A stretch of 64,000 bases of DNA from Colletes latitarsis (Eukaryota; Arthropoda; Insecta; Hymenoptera; Colletidae), in contig NC_135136.1 of assembly GCF_051014445.1 (NCBI RefSeq), positions 27,856,001 to 27,920,000 on the forward strand. The letters run 5' to 3'. Under the pieces are notes generated by a model, which made no database searches, was not told the DNA's origin, and was given only the letters and a program-made list of their open reading frames with translations. This document shows, in pieces, positions 48,587 through 60,065 of the stretch. The first letter of the stretch is position 1, and every line of letters begins with the position of its first letter. The translations under genes were made by a program, and so were the position numbers.

Positions 48587-48982
48587 GTCCGGGCCACGAT
48601 ATAGCAAGGTCGTAAACTAAACTTTTGAGGGCTAGGACCGACTACTGCTGCGACACTTAGGGTCGTACATGACATCTTGCTTGAAGGTGCCTTTCTGAAT
48701 GTCTTTCTGTGTCCGTAACTGCACTATCTTTTTTCATTTTCTACATGCATATATTATAAGCGGGTAAATTAAGATATTAGAGACTTAAATAAGACCTTTA
48801 CCTGTTACGATACCTCTAAAAATGGCGGCACTAGATAAAACATTTCTTCGTACGGCGCTGACTATGGTCTAAGGCCATACTTAGCTGCTCGAATTTCTGC
48901 CAATTCACTTGTTTCGAGAACTGAAACGTGTAAACTTTGACACCTACTCGAGTTTACAACCTCGCTATATCGTGGCCCGGAC
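48587..48982. mobile_element. MITE, GTCCGGGCCACGATATAGC family, copy 2
   Basis: Begins GTCCGGGCCACGATATAGCA (then AGGTCGTAAAC) and ends with the complement (CGCTATATCGTGGCCCGGAC), flanked by TA-containing DNA. The interior is the reverse complement of the 38.2-kb copy throughout: the TGACATCTTGCTTGAAGGTG and TACCTCTAAAAATGG words are shared. The two copies differ by scattered substitutions and a few indels. Confidence 0.88.
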
Positions 48983-49173
48983 CTATACCATATTTTTGTC
49001 TCATTATAATATACCATTACACATAATACATATTATGATTAAATTCATCGAACAACAACGTTTACAGAATTTTATAAAAGTTTCATAAATACGAAATGAA
49101 AAAGCAACAGAGATAATTAAAATTCGAATAATTTAGACTGTAATAAATAAAAAATAATTTAGATACATTGCAC
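48983..49173. other. AT-rich spacer
   Basis: Nothing recognised between the MITE and the following LTR-like repeat. Confidence 0.5.
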
Positions 49174-49471
49174 TGTTGGATTTCCTAACCGTCTCACGAT
49201 GTTACAAAAATCATCTCTAGTGACGACTGTATATGCCTAGAATTTCGTTTTAGTTTTGGCCATGGATTCTACGAACTCATGGTGTTTATCATACAAAGAT
49301 AAAAGTTCGTCGCTAGAGCAAACTGCGTTTCACTCTTGCCTTTCTTCTGCGGATGAACTGCACAATTCAGAAACAGATCTCACAGAGAACGGATCTCTGA
49401 GATATACCTTCACGAATATAATAAAAGTGAAATTCTACTATTAAATATTGTTATATAATTAAACCATACGT
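49174..49471 (+). repeat. LTR-like direct repeat, copy 1 (~298 bp)
   Basis: Begins TGTTGGATTTCCTAACCG and runs to CATACGT, matching 50377-50683 along its length. TGTTGGA is a common start of Ty1/copia LTRs. The copy contains TATAC(C)TT-type and AT-rich stretches toward its end. No clear primer-binding site follows it, and no matching target duplications were found, so an LTR pair, two solo LTRs and a simple duplication all remain possible. Confidence 0.65.
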
Positions 49472-50376
49472 AGATTTATTGCGAAAGACCAAAATTTAAT
49501 TGTAAATTTAATTGAAACAGTCTTTATAAAGCCACGTAATTTACCGCAATTATAAGCAGGCTCAGAGTCTAGTTTGTAAAAATGTCACTGATGGGTACAG
49601 ACGTGTGGTCAGATTCAATGATTCGGACACTTTAAACCTAACGGTGTAAACTATATTATTTAATATTAGGATAAACTATTTGACACAAAGTACATAAACG
49701 ACATAAGCATAAAAATCATAAGCGACTTTTCTCAACCAAAGTTCGATGCAGTCTTTCTGCTGTCGAAGTCGAACCCTCTGGACTCCTATCTACGTATTAT
49801 AAACAAAAAAGTCACCGACACGGAAGACCTAAACCTAAATATTTGCTCATTGATACGCATTTGATCTTAGCCTAAACTTCCTCGGTTAAGACATATACAC
49901 TAATATACATCTCTTACAAGTAAAAACTAGTATTGGACAATTGATACCTCGTCTTAATCAGCTGGTTCGATGTGATTCATGCTGGCAGTCGAGTGCAAAA
50001 TTTAGCGATTCTGAAGAGATAGGTCAAGTATCGAGATTATAAAATCTCTCTAGTCTAGTTTACGAGCAATGGAGTAATCGTCGTGTCGTCAAATAGGCGT
50101 CGATATCCTTAGATACTCGTAAAACGGTAAGTGGGTATTAAGTAGACAGTAAGCCGGTGAATGATTGCAGATTAACGGCCTCATTAAGGTCCTCAAACAG
50201 CAGCAGTTACAGACAATTACGCTAGGCTGTAAAATTCACGCGTCCCGGAAACGACTTTTATATCGACGTCGAGGCTCGCACGAACACCTCCAATTCAACC
50301 GACGGACAAGTTTTACGATCGACTGACCGACCAGTAAGAGAATCCATGAAACAAACGTCTACAAGTGCTTTGACAT
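49472..50376. other. Sequence between the LTR-like repeats
   Basis: About 905 bp without a recognisable gag or pol frame. If the repeats are LTRs, the interior has lost its genes. Nothing else recognised. Confidence 0.5.
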
Positions 50377-50683
50377 TGTTGGATTTCCTAACCGTCTTAC
50401 CATGTTACAAAAATCATCTCCAGTGACGATTGTATATGTCTGGAGTTTCCTTTTAGTTTTGGCCATGGGTTCTACGAACTCATGGTGTTTATTATACGAA
50501 GATAAGAGTTGGTCGCTAGGGCGAACTGCGCTTCACTCTCGCCTTTCTTCTGCGGGTGAAGTCACAGTCCAGTAACAGATCTCTTAGAGAACGGTATGGA
50601 ACTATAAGATATACCTTAACGTATTAAATAAAAAGTATAAAAATTCTACCATTAATTATTGCTGTTTCAATTAAATCATACGT
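50377..50683 (+). repeat. LTR-like direct repeat, copy 2 (~307 bp)
   Basis: Same orientation as copy 1, with shared words TGTTGGATTTCCTAACCGTC, GTTACAAAAATCATCTC, TTTTAGTTTTGGCCATGG, TACGAACTCATGGTGTTTAT and CGCCTTTCTTCTGCGG-like. An AATAAA (within TTAAATAAAAAGT) is present in this copy. Identity is around 85% by eye. Confidence 0.65.
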
Positions 50684-53600
50684 CCCATAATCCTACCTAT
50701 TCCAATAGACATCTGACGTATATACTTGATAACTTCATAGAAATAGTAAACACAAAGAATCTGTTTATAGTTGATGAAATACAAATAGTGTTTTTACCCT
50801 TAAATAACATTCTCCTCTTTTGTATTTTGAACAGGAAAATTTCAAAAATTTCTAATTTATTTTTCTTTTAGTGTTAACGAGGTTAAAAGTAGTCCATACC
50901 ACCAAACCTAAGATTCCCTATGGCATTTTCTTTTATCATTTAAAATTTATGAATCCTATCGAGTTTTTGTTTTCATTAATCCTACACAATTACGATTGTT
51001 TGGCCACACAGGGTTGATGAAAACAAAAACTCAGAGACAAAAGTTTAACAGATAAAAAAAGTTTAAGATCAACGTCACTGATTTGCTTAAAGAATTAAAA
51101 AACCATGGAAATGTTACAAGTACAGTACATAATACCTCTTTTGGTGGATTTAACTGATAATGCGCTCAGAAAATTCCTCGATCAAAAGCAACGAACGAAC
51201 CCTTCATGTATACACGGTGTTCCTTATTGAAAAATCTCTGAAAGTATACCCGATGCTTTACTATCATTCAACATCCGCAACAGGAGTCCTCGAGCTCAAC
51301 GAGTCAACAGTATCCTTTAGAATGTTCCCGCGAATAATAAGTATTTTCCAATTAGCCGTAACAAGTTTATTTGATGTTGCAATTGTAAATTCATCTTGGA
51401 GATACGGCGATACGTAGTAATAGAGAACATTTGTGGTTTTATTTCCAGTTCATCTCAATGCTGTGTAGCATTCATTTATCGAGGATGGCGTAACAAGTAC
51501 GTATGAGAATAAATTAACTACATTATGGCATCTTGCGTGCAACGTTCTGCAATCAAGATAGAAAATAAAATAACTACCGTTTGAATACAGGACCGTATTG
51601 CGACCTATCAAGATCATGCTTTTGATGAGCGAGCTTTTACGTTGGGTAATCTGCTCGAATGGGAATTGAGGTATCGCGAGTCTCAATCTACCACTGGAAC
51701 TTTTCGAGTGAAGTGTTACCGCGCAATCGTCATCCATTCTTTGTCTCAATTTTTTTCACGAACGTTTGTACAGCATTTCGATGCCGGTAAAAAGGAAAGA
51801 ATACACTCAAAGATAAAACACAAAACTTTTGGTTTAAAATATCAAAAAGCGGACGAATAAAAATGCACGTAAAAGAGTAATTCAATGGTACGTTTTGTTC
51901 TGATTTGAGACGTTTGATTTTGAATCGATTTTCTAGAAAATCAACCTTCTGAAACGACAGTGGAGATTCTCAAAAAATTATTAGATAGTATACATATAAG
52001 ATATGTTCCTCATTAAGCATCGATGTCAATTTCAGCAGAAAGATTATTTTGGAAAACAGACAGCATTGTGATTGACAATCGATTAAAATAACTATTATAA
52101 ATAATTATTAAAATAACTATAATGTGACACGTGCATTACAAAACTATAGAATATTTCTATCTTTCACATTATAGTTTGAACCAATGTTGAAGGCGTTTCT
52201 AAACATGGAGAATAGACGCGACAGTTAACGTGTTAAAGATCTTTCTCGTATATCCGATAGTTTTGAAGTTAGCATCAGAATATCGTTAGAAAAAGTAGTT
52301 TCGCTCTTTAAACTTGAATTACCGTCTCTAAAACAGAGTATCGCCCCATTTTTAGTCACTTTACGAACCTTCAAAGTTTCATCAAAATTGGAGAGAGGAG
52401 GACTTGGTATATTTCCTTGCGAGTACCGATATAAAGTGAGACAAAAATGTAATATAAATATAAACAAATCAGCAAACAAAATAATCTAGTGTGTCATATT
52501 ATAAATTCAGAAACTTTAGCAGTTTCAGAGATTCGAAATTGATATACCAAAGAGATTCAAACATCGACGAGAGGCTACCTATCCGGTAAAGATTATTTAA
52601 TTAAAACCGAATAACGTGCAAACTGAATTATTGCGCATTGAAGAAGAGAATATTAGGACATTTCACTCGTTCAACGTCGTAGATTGAAAAGGACCTCGTT
52701 CTCTATCCAGGTCGCATTCTTGCCGACCTTATGACGCGCATTTATAAAGCCAGCTACTTCCAGCGACCTTCCATGGAACATCTTTCCATCTGTCATCCCC
52801 CAGAAACCCCCGAAGAGCCCGCGGAACGGAATTAACTTCGGTTTGTCCGTCGCCGAGAGGCCAGACATTTTCGGTAGCGTCTTCCATCAATCGCCTTCTG
52901 TTCCCGTCATCCATTTCGACGCTCTTCAATCCGACCACTCTTCCTTTCCGTCGCTTCCGTTCTTCCTATTCTCCTGTCTTTGTCGCCTGAGCATCGGGTC
53001 CTCGGCTATTTTCCACTTTCTTTCATTCCCGGTCCTCATTTGTTATTCTGCCAGGTTGTGTTATTTGCGTGCTTTCAGACGAAACCTCCTCTCGCTCCGC
53101 TCTGGGCTGCCTTCTGTTCCCTCCTTCTCTCGCCCTTTTACCCTTTTCGCCGAGACCTTTTCTTCTTCCCTGTAGGCAGGCTTATATCCGTAGACAACTT
53201 CTCCGACCCGTGATCGATATCGCGAGAACAAGGCAGAAGGTACCAAAGGCTCGAGGCGAGCTCGCGAGCCTTGTGTCAGCACGCTTGGAGAACGCGCTCA
53301 GCTCGCGACGAACTTTCGTCTCGCGACGATCGACGATATGCGTAACAGCGTCCTCAAAGCGAATTTTCATGCAACATAGCCGTTACGTCGTCTCTAGCGG
53401 ATTTACCAGTTCACAGGAATGAAAATAAATTGTTAAAAACCGCACGGAAGACAACACCAGATCACACGTGACTCGTCTAACGCGAAGAAACTTCGAATAA
53501 CTGAGTTGGGAGTATTGAAAAGTCCTACGTACAGTCTAGACTTTTTCTTAACTTATTTACACGATAAAATTTGCATCTAGATTTATCAACGATGGGAACA

Positions 53601-54750
53601 GCAACCTGCCATACAAAAGGAATCGATTTATGCAGGAAAAGAATATGGTTTCGCTCGAAAAAAAATAAATACAATCTTTTAATCTCGAAAACAAAGTCCC
53701 TCTTGAATTCTTTTAACCTTCCAAAAAACTTAATCTAAATGTATCAAAGAAGAAAACAAAAGTAAGTTTCCATTCGAGGCCATAAGTGGACTAGCTGATG
53801 TATTTAAAATATTTTAATTCTAAATTGAGATGGATGGCTGAGAACTTCGACTTGGTTTGATTTCCCAGGCTCAACGAAGAACAGATTTCCTAATTCTGCG
53901 ATCTACGTCAATACCGTTCATTACTATTTCACGTGTAACCGTTACGAACTTCGAGGCACCCTGGACATCCACCTTTTATTTTTGCTTCACCGTGAGAACG
54001 CTATTACGTTTCAATATTTTACGAGCGAACGGAAATTCATACGAGCTCCTCGATTAAATCGCGGGAACTTGGCTAACCGGAAACGAGGAAGTCGTTGCGA
54101 ATTATTTTAAAGTACGTAGAAATGTTTGCCACGATGCGGAGAATAAAATACGCGCGGGTATAAAGTCGTCCAGTCGCGATTAAATCATAAAAATCTGTCG
54201 CGCGATTTCAAAGGGCCACGCATCCTCGTGCATGGGAAGAGCTACGACCGCGTTTACGAGCGAAACACAGAGCTCGATAAACGCGCAGCTCGACGAGACG
54301 ATAAAATAATCCCATAAATTCACATTACTCTCGTCGGCATAGGAAGTTGAAAAATCACCTTGTATCCTTGAAAGGTTTTTCATCTATCGAAGAAAGTTCG
54401 CGGATTGCAGCGCGACAAAATTTTTTCGGCTCGCGTTGTTCGACTCATCCTTCTGTATTACGGAACCTGTTAGACTTTTCGCTTCTCTTTACCTATCGAC
54501 TTATGGAGAGGGGGGGGGCGTATTGAAATCTAGGAAATCGTCGGTGAGCTGGATAGAAACTAAGTAAAACTAGGGTTGCAGCAATTTTCCTCTCTGAGCT
54601 CGTTGTATGAATACATGAAACATTATATAACAACCAATACAGAGAGAGAACACCTAGAATCCAGTTTATTTCTGGTCTGGAACATCGATTTACTATAGAA
54701 AAGGAGATTGCTCCGATATTACTTGCACCTCAATGATTTTCCATGTATTA
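50684..54750. other. Non-coding DNA with CpG-rich block
   Basis: No gene recognised. 52680-53420 is GC- and pyrimidine-rich and open in several frames on both strands (up to 117 codons) but shows only Ser/Phe/Pro-rich low-information translations. About 54050-54440 is another CpG-rich block. A G9 run lies at 54510-54518. Confidence 0.4.
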
Positions 54751-55526
54751 TTTAGAGTGAACGTCTTGCTTATTTACTTTTATGATTTAAAGCATTAACA
54801 AAAATATTACTTCAAAAAATGTCCCAGAAATCATATTTATTTGCGAAATATCGTAAACTTATATAAAGATTATCTACTATTTAGAACCAATGTCTTGCGC
54901 ATTTATATTTATGATTTAAAGCTTTAAAAAAAATATTACGTGAAAAAATATTGAAGGAATCATATTTATTTGAGGAAATGAATATCAACAATTTTTATAA
55001 AGATTATTTACTATACACGTTGTTCGGCCACCTCTGGGGAAAATTTTAATGAGAGATTCTAAAGCCTAAAATAAATCGAAAATCAAGGCTTCGTTAAAAA
55101 GTTATTAAAAAATTAAATTAAAACACTTCAAATCATTCTGAAAAAATTATTTTCGGTTACAGGGGTCAATTACAATAATTTTTGGTCAATAGACATACCC
55201 TCGAATTCCTACCCATTTTCGAGAAAAAAATTTCTTATCGAAAATATAATCTGAGGTAAGAAATGTCATTCCAAAATTTCTTGTGTATCTTCAATTCGTC
55301 GTAACTTCTGAACGGATTGGAGGATTTTAATGTTTCAAACGGCTTACAACGCGTATTTTTGTGCAAAATATGTAATATTTCCCAGGGGTGGCCGAACACC
55401 CTGTATAGAAGAAACGTCTTGCGTATTTACATTTATGATTTAAAATTAAAAAAAAAATACTGTTTAAAGAAATACAGTTCGAGAAATCATATTTATTTCA
55501 GGAATATCGCAAACTTTTGTAAAGAT
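54751..55526. repeat. Three-unit ~130-bp tandem array split by a TE
   Basis: Units begin at about 54751, 54880 and 55404 with (A/T)CGTCTTGC(T/G)-ATTTA, followed by TTTATGATTTAAA, AAAATA-T, AATCATATTTATTT and AAAGATTA. A main-family TIR element occupies 55016-55403, exactly between units 2 and 3. Removing it restores a continuous array at a TA dinucleotide, so the array existed before the insertion. Confidence 0.78.
55016..55403. mobile_element. Main TIR family, internally deleted copy (388 bp)
   Basis: Left end CACGTTGTTCGGCCACCTCT after TA; right end reduced to TCCCAGGGGTGGCCGAACAC then CCTG before TA. About 90 bp of the right TIR are missing, and part of the long-copy unique block (CTGAACGGATTGGAGGAT) runs directly into the surviving terminus. 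The element is therefore derived from a long copy by internal deletion. Confidence 0.85.
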
Positions 55527-57916
55527 TAGAAAGAATGACTAGTACAGAATTTACAGTTTTTGTTCTGATTTGTTATAAAAGTATGATTTCTTGTTAATGC
55601 AAACAAAAAATACACAGCACACTATTTTCAAAAATTTGAAATATTACGGCAGCCATTTTGACACTGATTAAGTGACTGTCTAATGATTCCATATTCTCGC
55701 AAGATTTAATGAACATTTTGACATCTTTCTGAAGAACATAACCGTAAACTTCAAGGTTTAATTAATTAGCGAGCGATAAGTCGGCCGAACGAGCTTTTAA
55801 GCTCGCGGGAAGAAAAACGGAGAGGGGAGCAAAGAGACGAAATTAAAGCATAATTTGGCGTTCGTAGAGACGTTGATAACGTTCAGCGCATTTCTTTCTT
55901 TTTAATTTTGCACGAAGTGCACTTTACCTGTAGGACTCTTTCGGAAGTGTAAAGAGAAAGGTACAAGTGTTCTCAGTTTCAGCAGTCTATCTCATTTCCT
56001 ATCTAATTTCCGGTTTTCTCCCGAGGGATTATGTCTTTGAAGTGTACAACCTGTTACTAAATCTATCCAGTGTTTCAAGATATTAAGTAAAATCACGTAA
56101 GATTTCGCGTAAACGTAATAAAACTTTCGACGTGCAATTCCCGCTGAAAACTGAAACGACGATGCCCACGTAACGAATGGGCGAATTTACTTTTCCCAGA
56201 AACAACCCAATTAAAATCTTTATCTCAAACGACTAATGTAATTTAAAAATGCATTTTAATTAAATCCATTGAAGAATTTTATACAAATTTTGGTAAAGAG
56301 CAAATACGTAAAATGGTGATTACTAGTCCTTTTGCCTTCCGTAGGAATCTCCCTCTGTTTGTCAGAGACGCATTACAATTAGACCTAACCCAGTACCTCG
56401 GCTCTGCGTTTTATCTTTCGACTGTAGCAAGATATTAATTAGTTCCATTGACTAGCCCCGAATGGCTGCTCGTTGCGTTAGATGGCAAACAAAACGACCG
56501 CGCCCATGCAGTGTCTCTTCTCTGCAGGAGACAGGAGCTTTCGCGAATAATGTTTTCTACGTAAATCAAACAGAACTTCGAAGAGCTTCGCCGCAAAGAA
56601 CACTGGTTAATGGCGTCGGGAAAGTTCCATTCGTTGGAATATCGAGTTTCACCTCGAATCAATCGACTTTGTTCGACTTGGCCGACACCAGACGAATCCG
56701 TCCCGAGAATAACTGACTCTCCGTGAAAGTTAACGACTTTCTTCAAGACCGAATTTCCCGATAACGAAGTTTCCCCCCCCCCCTTCCACCTTTCTCCCTT
56801 ACCCCCACTTTGCCACCGACCCACCGGAAGCGACTTTTCTGTGCCCCCACTCGGGGGTTATCTTCCCTTCTTAGCCCGCATCGCTGCCTTCAACTTTCCT
56901 TTCTTCTCAATCATATTTACTTCCGCGGTGGATTCTCGATAAATCGGAGATTCTCGATAAGCAGGGGAACGGAGAAGCATAACAGGAACTGTAAATAGAA
57001 CTCGCGGCGGAAGGTACGAGAAAAAACGATAGGTGGGGAAGGAAAGAAGACTCTCGCTGGTCGGGAAACTGGATCGCGAACTTTTTGTTTTTCGTCAACT
57101 CGTTAGAAATTTATGGCGATCGCAAGTTCATGGCAAATGTGATTGTTTGTCAAATGTCTTATATAATGGGGTTACCGCCGATCAAGTTCTCAGATTATCC
57201 TCAACCCTCTGTCGAGAGTATTCTTTTTGATGAAGATATTCGATCAAGTTAGGTTTTTCATGAACGTAAATCAGTAATATGTAGGGATTTCAGTGATAAG
57301 AGACACCTTTTTCTTAACAAGAACATTCAATAACCTTTAAATAACAATTTAACAAAAGACGTACACAAACTCGCTTCTTCTTCCTTTACTCGCCCCATAC
57401 TTCACGCTCTCACGATTCACAACGCTTTTTATTACCCCCGAAACCGATTTCCTCACACACACTCATTCATACCGATACAGAGACACGTCCTCCTTAGAAT
57501 CTATAGTTGTCATAGTCATGGCGCAATGACCTCACAAATATTTTTGTCTTACTTTGCTTCCAATGTGTCTAATTCATACATGTATAAGATTTCAATAACA
57601 TATGAACAATTGACTAGTTGTAACAAATGATATAGTAATAGTACGGATATAATTAGTTTCGTAATATCTGGTATCGTATTACATAATCCCGTACGTAAAT
57701 CGAGCTCCAAAGTAAAAGTACTATATTCCATGTTTAAATATTATAAAATACATTTCAGGTAATGCCGTTGATAATGTAAGACTACATAAAAATAGGAAGA
57801 GAACATTTAATAATTTATAGTGTGTAATAAATATATATTTAATGTAACGTATTAAGTAATATATTTTTAACAATAGATACATTCACCTTTATTTTGTATT
57901 ATTTCAATCATACCAT
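55527..57916. other. Non-coding; CpG-rich block in the middle
   Basis: 55527-56400 has nothing recognised. 56430-57240 is CpG-rich with a C11 run at 56773-56783 and overlapping frames on both strands (up to 129 codons, minus) lacking any motif. The remainder is AT-rich. Confidence 0.4.
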
Positions 57917-58470
57917 TTAGTAATGATTTATTGTGTAAAGATTTTGAATTTTATCTTGCGTAAAATTGTTTCTTTCTGCTACACTGGATTGTTTTAATCC
58001 GCAAATGTTTTCGAATTGTCCCCCGTTTTTGTATACTGTTTGTGCAACTTGACTCTGATAATTTTCAATCATATTTATGTCCGGTGACCGTGCAGGTCAC
58101 GGTAAAACAGATATATTTTCATTTTTTAAACAGAACTGGATAAATTTTGCAGTATGAACAGGTGCATTTTCCTGCTGGAAAATGAATCCATTCCCGGAAG
58201 TGCGTTTTGCACGTTTGTTGATTTGTTTTTTTTTCAAATTTAATTATTCATCTCCTTATGGGTGAATTTGATTTCGATCTTATCGAGGTTTCTAAGTCCA
58301 GTCCAAATCATTACATTTCTCCCACTAAATTGTCAAATTTTCGACTATCTATTTTGCAGACAATGTCGTAATAATAATTGAACCCATCAAGATCGTGACA
58401 AACACTAGTACTGACATGAGTCTTCTGGATAATTTTATTGTTAACCATTATTTTAGACATTTATGAGATG
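57917..58470 (-). pseudogene. Tc1/mariner (Tc3-like) transposase remnant
   Basis: On the minus strand a DLDGFNYYYD block (Tc1-type GFNYYWHD), then RKFDN--GEM, IWTGL and KIEIKF after a frame change near 58320, then GFIFQQENAPVHTAKFIQF, LP-stop-PARSPDINMIEN and VYKNGGQFENI, ending at a stop at 57917-57919. In active relatives the second catalytic residue is the D of QQDNAP; here it is E. The W of WPA-SPD is a stop codon (TGA). The D34E spacing to the E of MIEN is still recognisable. The N-terminal HTH region was not identified upstream. This is a dead C-terminal half of a Tc3-like transposase. Confidence 0.82.
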
Positions 58471-59762
58471 AATAAATACTGTTTTCGTATTTCAGTTATG
58501 TAATTATTTAAAAAAAAAAGTATTCGCCTGATTTGTTTTGTTAAACAAAGGAACCTAACAGTAACCTTCTCCTTTTGAACGATTCACATATTCTGGAATT
58601 ATAACTATGATATGATAATTTACGTGTTCGTTGAATTTCGGATCGACTATTAAAAACGTTGTGTCAAAGAAAAAGGTGTTTGTACGGCTTTGTTAGCTAG
58701 CTGGACGTTAATAAAAGCCGTCCGTGTGTGCAGCATCCATCATGATCACTTTCACACCGACACTCCATTAAATTTTATTTCTTTCTTTTTCCAAAGGGTT
58801 TATTATCAGCCGTGCCCAAATTAAAAATAACATTGTACAAAAACACGGCTGAAATCGTGAATGATTCTCTTTTGGAACAAATTCTCATGAATATAAATTG
58901 TTGATTCGTGAACATGAGCGATGGTTCTTTCTCGCGTTCCTGTATAATTTGCAAATCAAAAATTCCTTTTGTTTTATTTCAGATTTTTTACATTTTACAA
59001 TACTTTATTTTGAATAGTAAAGTACACCGAATTTTCTTATTTCGTAATATTTATTCCTTTTACTGATTATAATTAATAAGTAAGTAATACAAATTATGTC
59101 ATTGACTAAATAAATCACTTTTTGTAAAACCAATACAGTCTAATTTATTTAAAATAAAACGCATGAATTACTTTCGCACCGACGACACAATTTATGCAAT
59201 ATAATGCAGTCTATAACAAGAATTTCAATCCAATTAAAAAGCGATTTCATCGTAAGATTCGCGATAGAAAATTGTCATAATAACATATTATTATCGAGAA
59301 TAAAAGTCACGGTTGCTTCATTGTCAAATAAAGCTGGCCACATATTCCGTAATTATTTAATATATAAATAATTATAGTTGTAATATTTACGTAATATAAA
59401 CATAATTATTTAATTACTACAGTGGACAACCCAAAATACAAGTGTTTTCGCGTTTCACTCGTTTCGATATCAATTATTGACCTTTTACTCTGTATTTGAA
59501 CAATTAGTCCGAAATAGTGGTGTGCAACGTTTTAAATGCTCTGTAGAAAATTTCAAACAACCATAGAAGGGCGATCTACTCGGCAGCCTTAAAGATATAC
59601 ATATTGATCCCACTAAACGAGGTCTCTCAAGGATTACGCACCACGCTCTTGGTTAAAGGGTTTTCCCTTTGATGTGACATTAAGCAGCCGTCAGCGGTGC
59701 ACGTTAACATCTTGATTAACGTTTGAAACGCACGTGCAAAGCGAGCTTCAAAAGCAATAAAG
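58471..59762. other. AT-rich DNA, possible rest of the Tc3-like element
   Basis: No clear transposase N-terminus found. A TACAGTCTAATTTATTT stretch near 59134 followed by ATTACTTTCGCACCGAC resembles Tc3-like termini, and GTATTCGCCTG occurs near 58520. A matching end on the other side of the transposase was not found, so element boundaries are not called. Confidence 0.35.
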
Positions 59763-60065
59763 ATGAACGAAACTGATCCGAAACGTATGAAATTCTTCGT
59801 CCATTCCCGTGCCCCGTCGCAGGTGTTCGAAGAATTTTATTTAGAGCGACGCGATTCGAAAGCTGCCCATATTTTTGATCCTGTCGTCCATCCGATCAAC
59901 GTTACAAAGGTCCACGAAGCCCCGAAGAATTTATCCTGGGCAAATTCCAAGATTCGAAGAGTATATTTATTCACCGGTTTCCATATCTTCTTGCTATGGT
60001 TCGCGGTCCTGTGTATATATACTACGCTACATTCAAATGTATATAACGCGCGTAGGATTGGTTAG
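59763..60065 (+). CDS. Possible small single-span membrane protein (hypothetical)
   Basis: A 100-codon frame starts at ATG in the context AAAGATGA and is richer in G+C at third positions than its AT-rich surroundings, unlike most open frames here. Residues 1-66 are charged and hydrophilic (ERRDSK, KNLSWANSK). Residues 67-89 (VYLFTGFHIFLLWFAVLCIY and the next three residues) form a convincing membrane segment preceded by the basic KIRR, and a short basic tail follows. No family was recognised. A donor-like GTATAT at codon 92 (60039) could end a first exon, and another open segment (DIFRFYGIEVEDQV) follows a TTTTCAG about 35 bp later in a different frame, so the gene model may be incomplete. 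It could still be a chance frame. Confidence 0.33.
   Translation: MNETDPKRMKFFVHSRAPSQVFEEFYLERRDSKAAHIFDPVVHPINVTKVHEAPKNLSWANSKIRRVYLFTGFHIFLLWFAVLCIYTTLHSNVYNARRIG

Noticed and set aside
52843..53422. Overlapping 110-117-codon frames
   Set aside because: Pyrimidine-rich DNA giving Ser/Phe/Leu/Pro-rich translations in two frames at once; no support for coding.
56435..56824. 129-codon open frame on the minus strand
   Set aside because: Lies in a CpG-rich block where frames are open on both strands; starts in a poly-G/poly-C-derived Gly-rich stretch; no family match.
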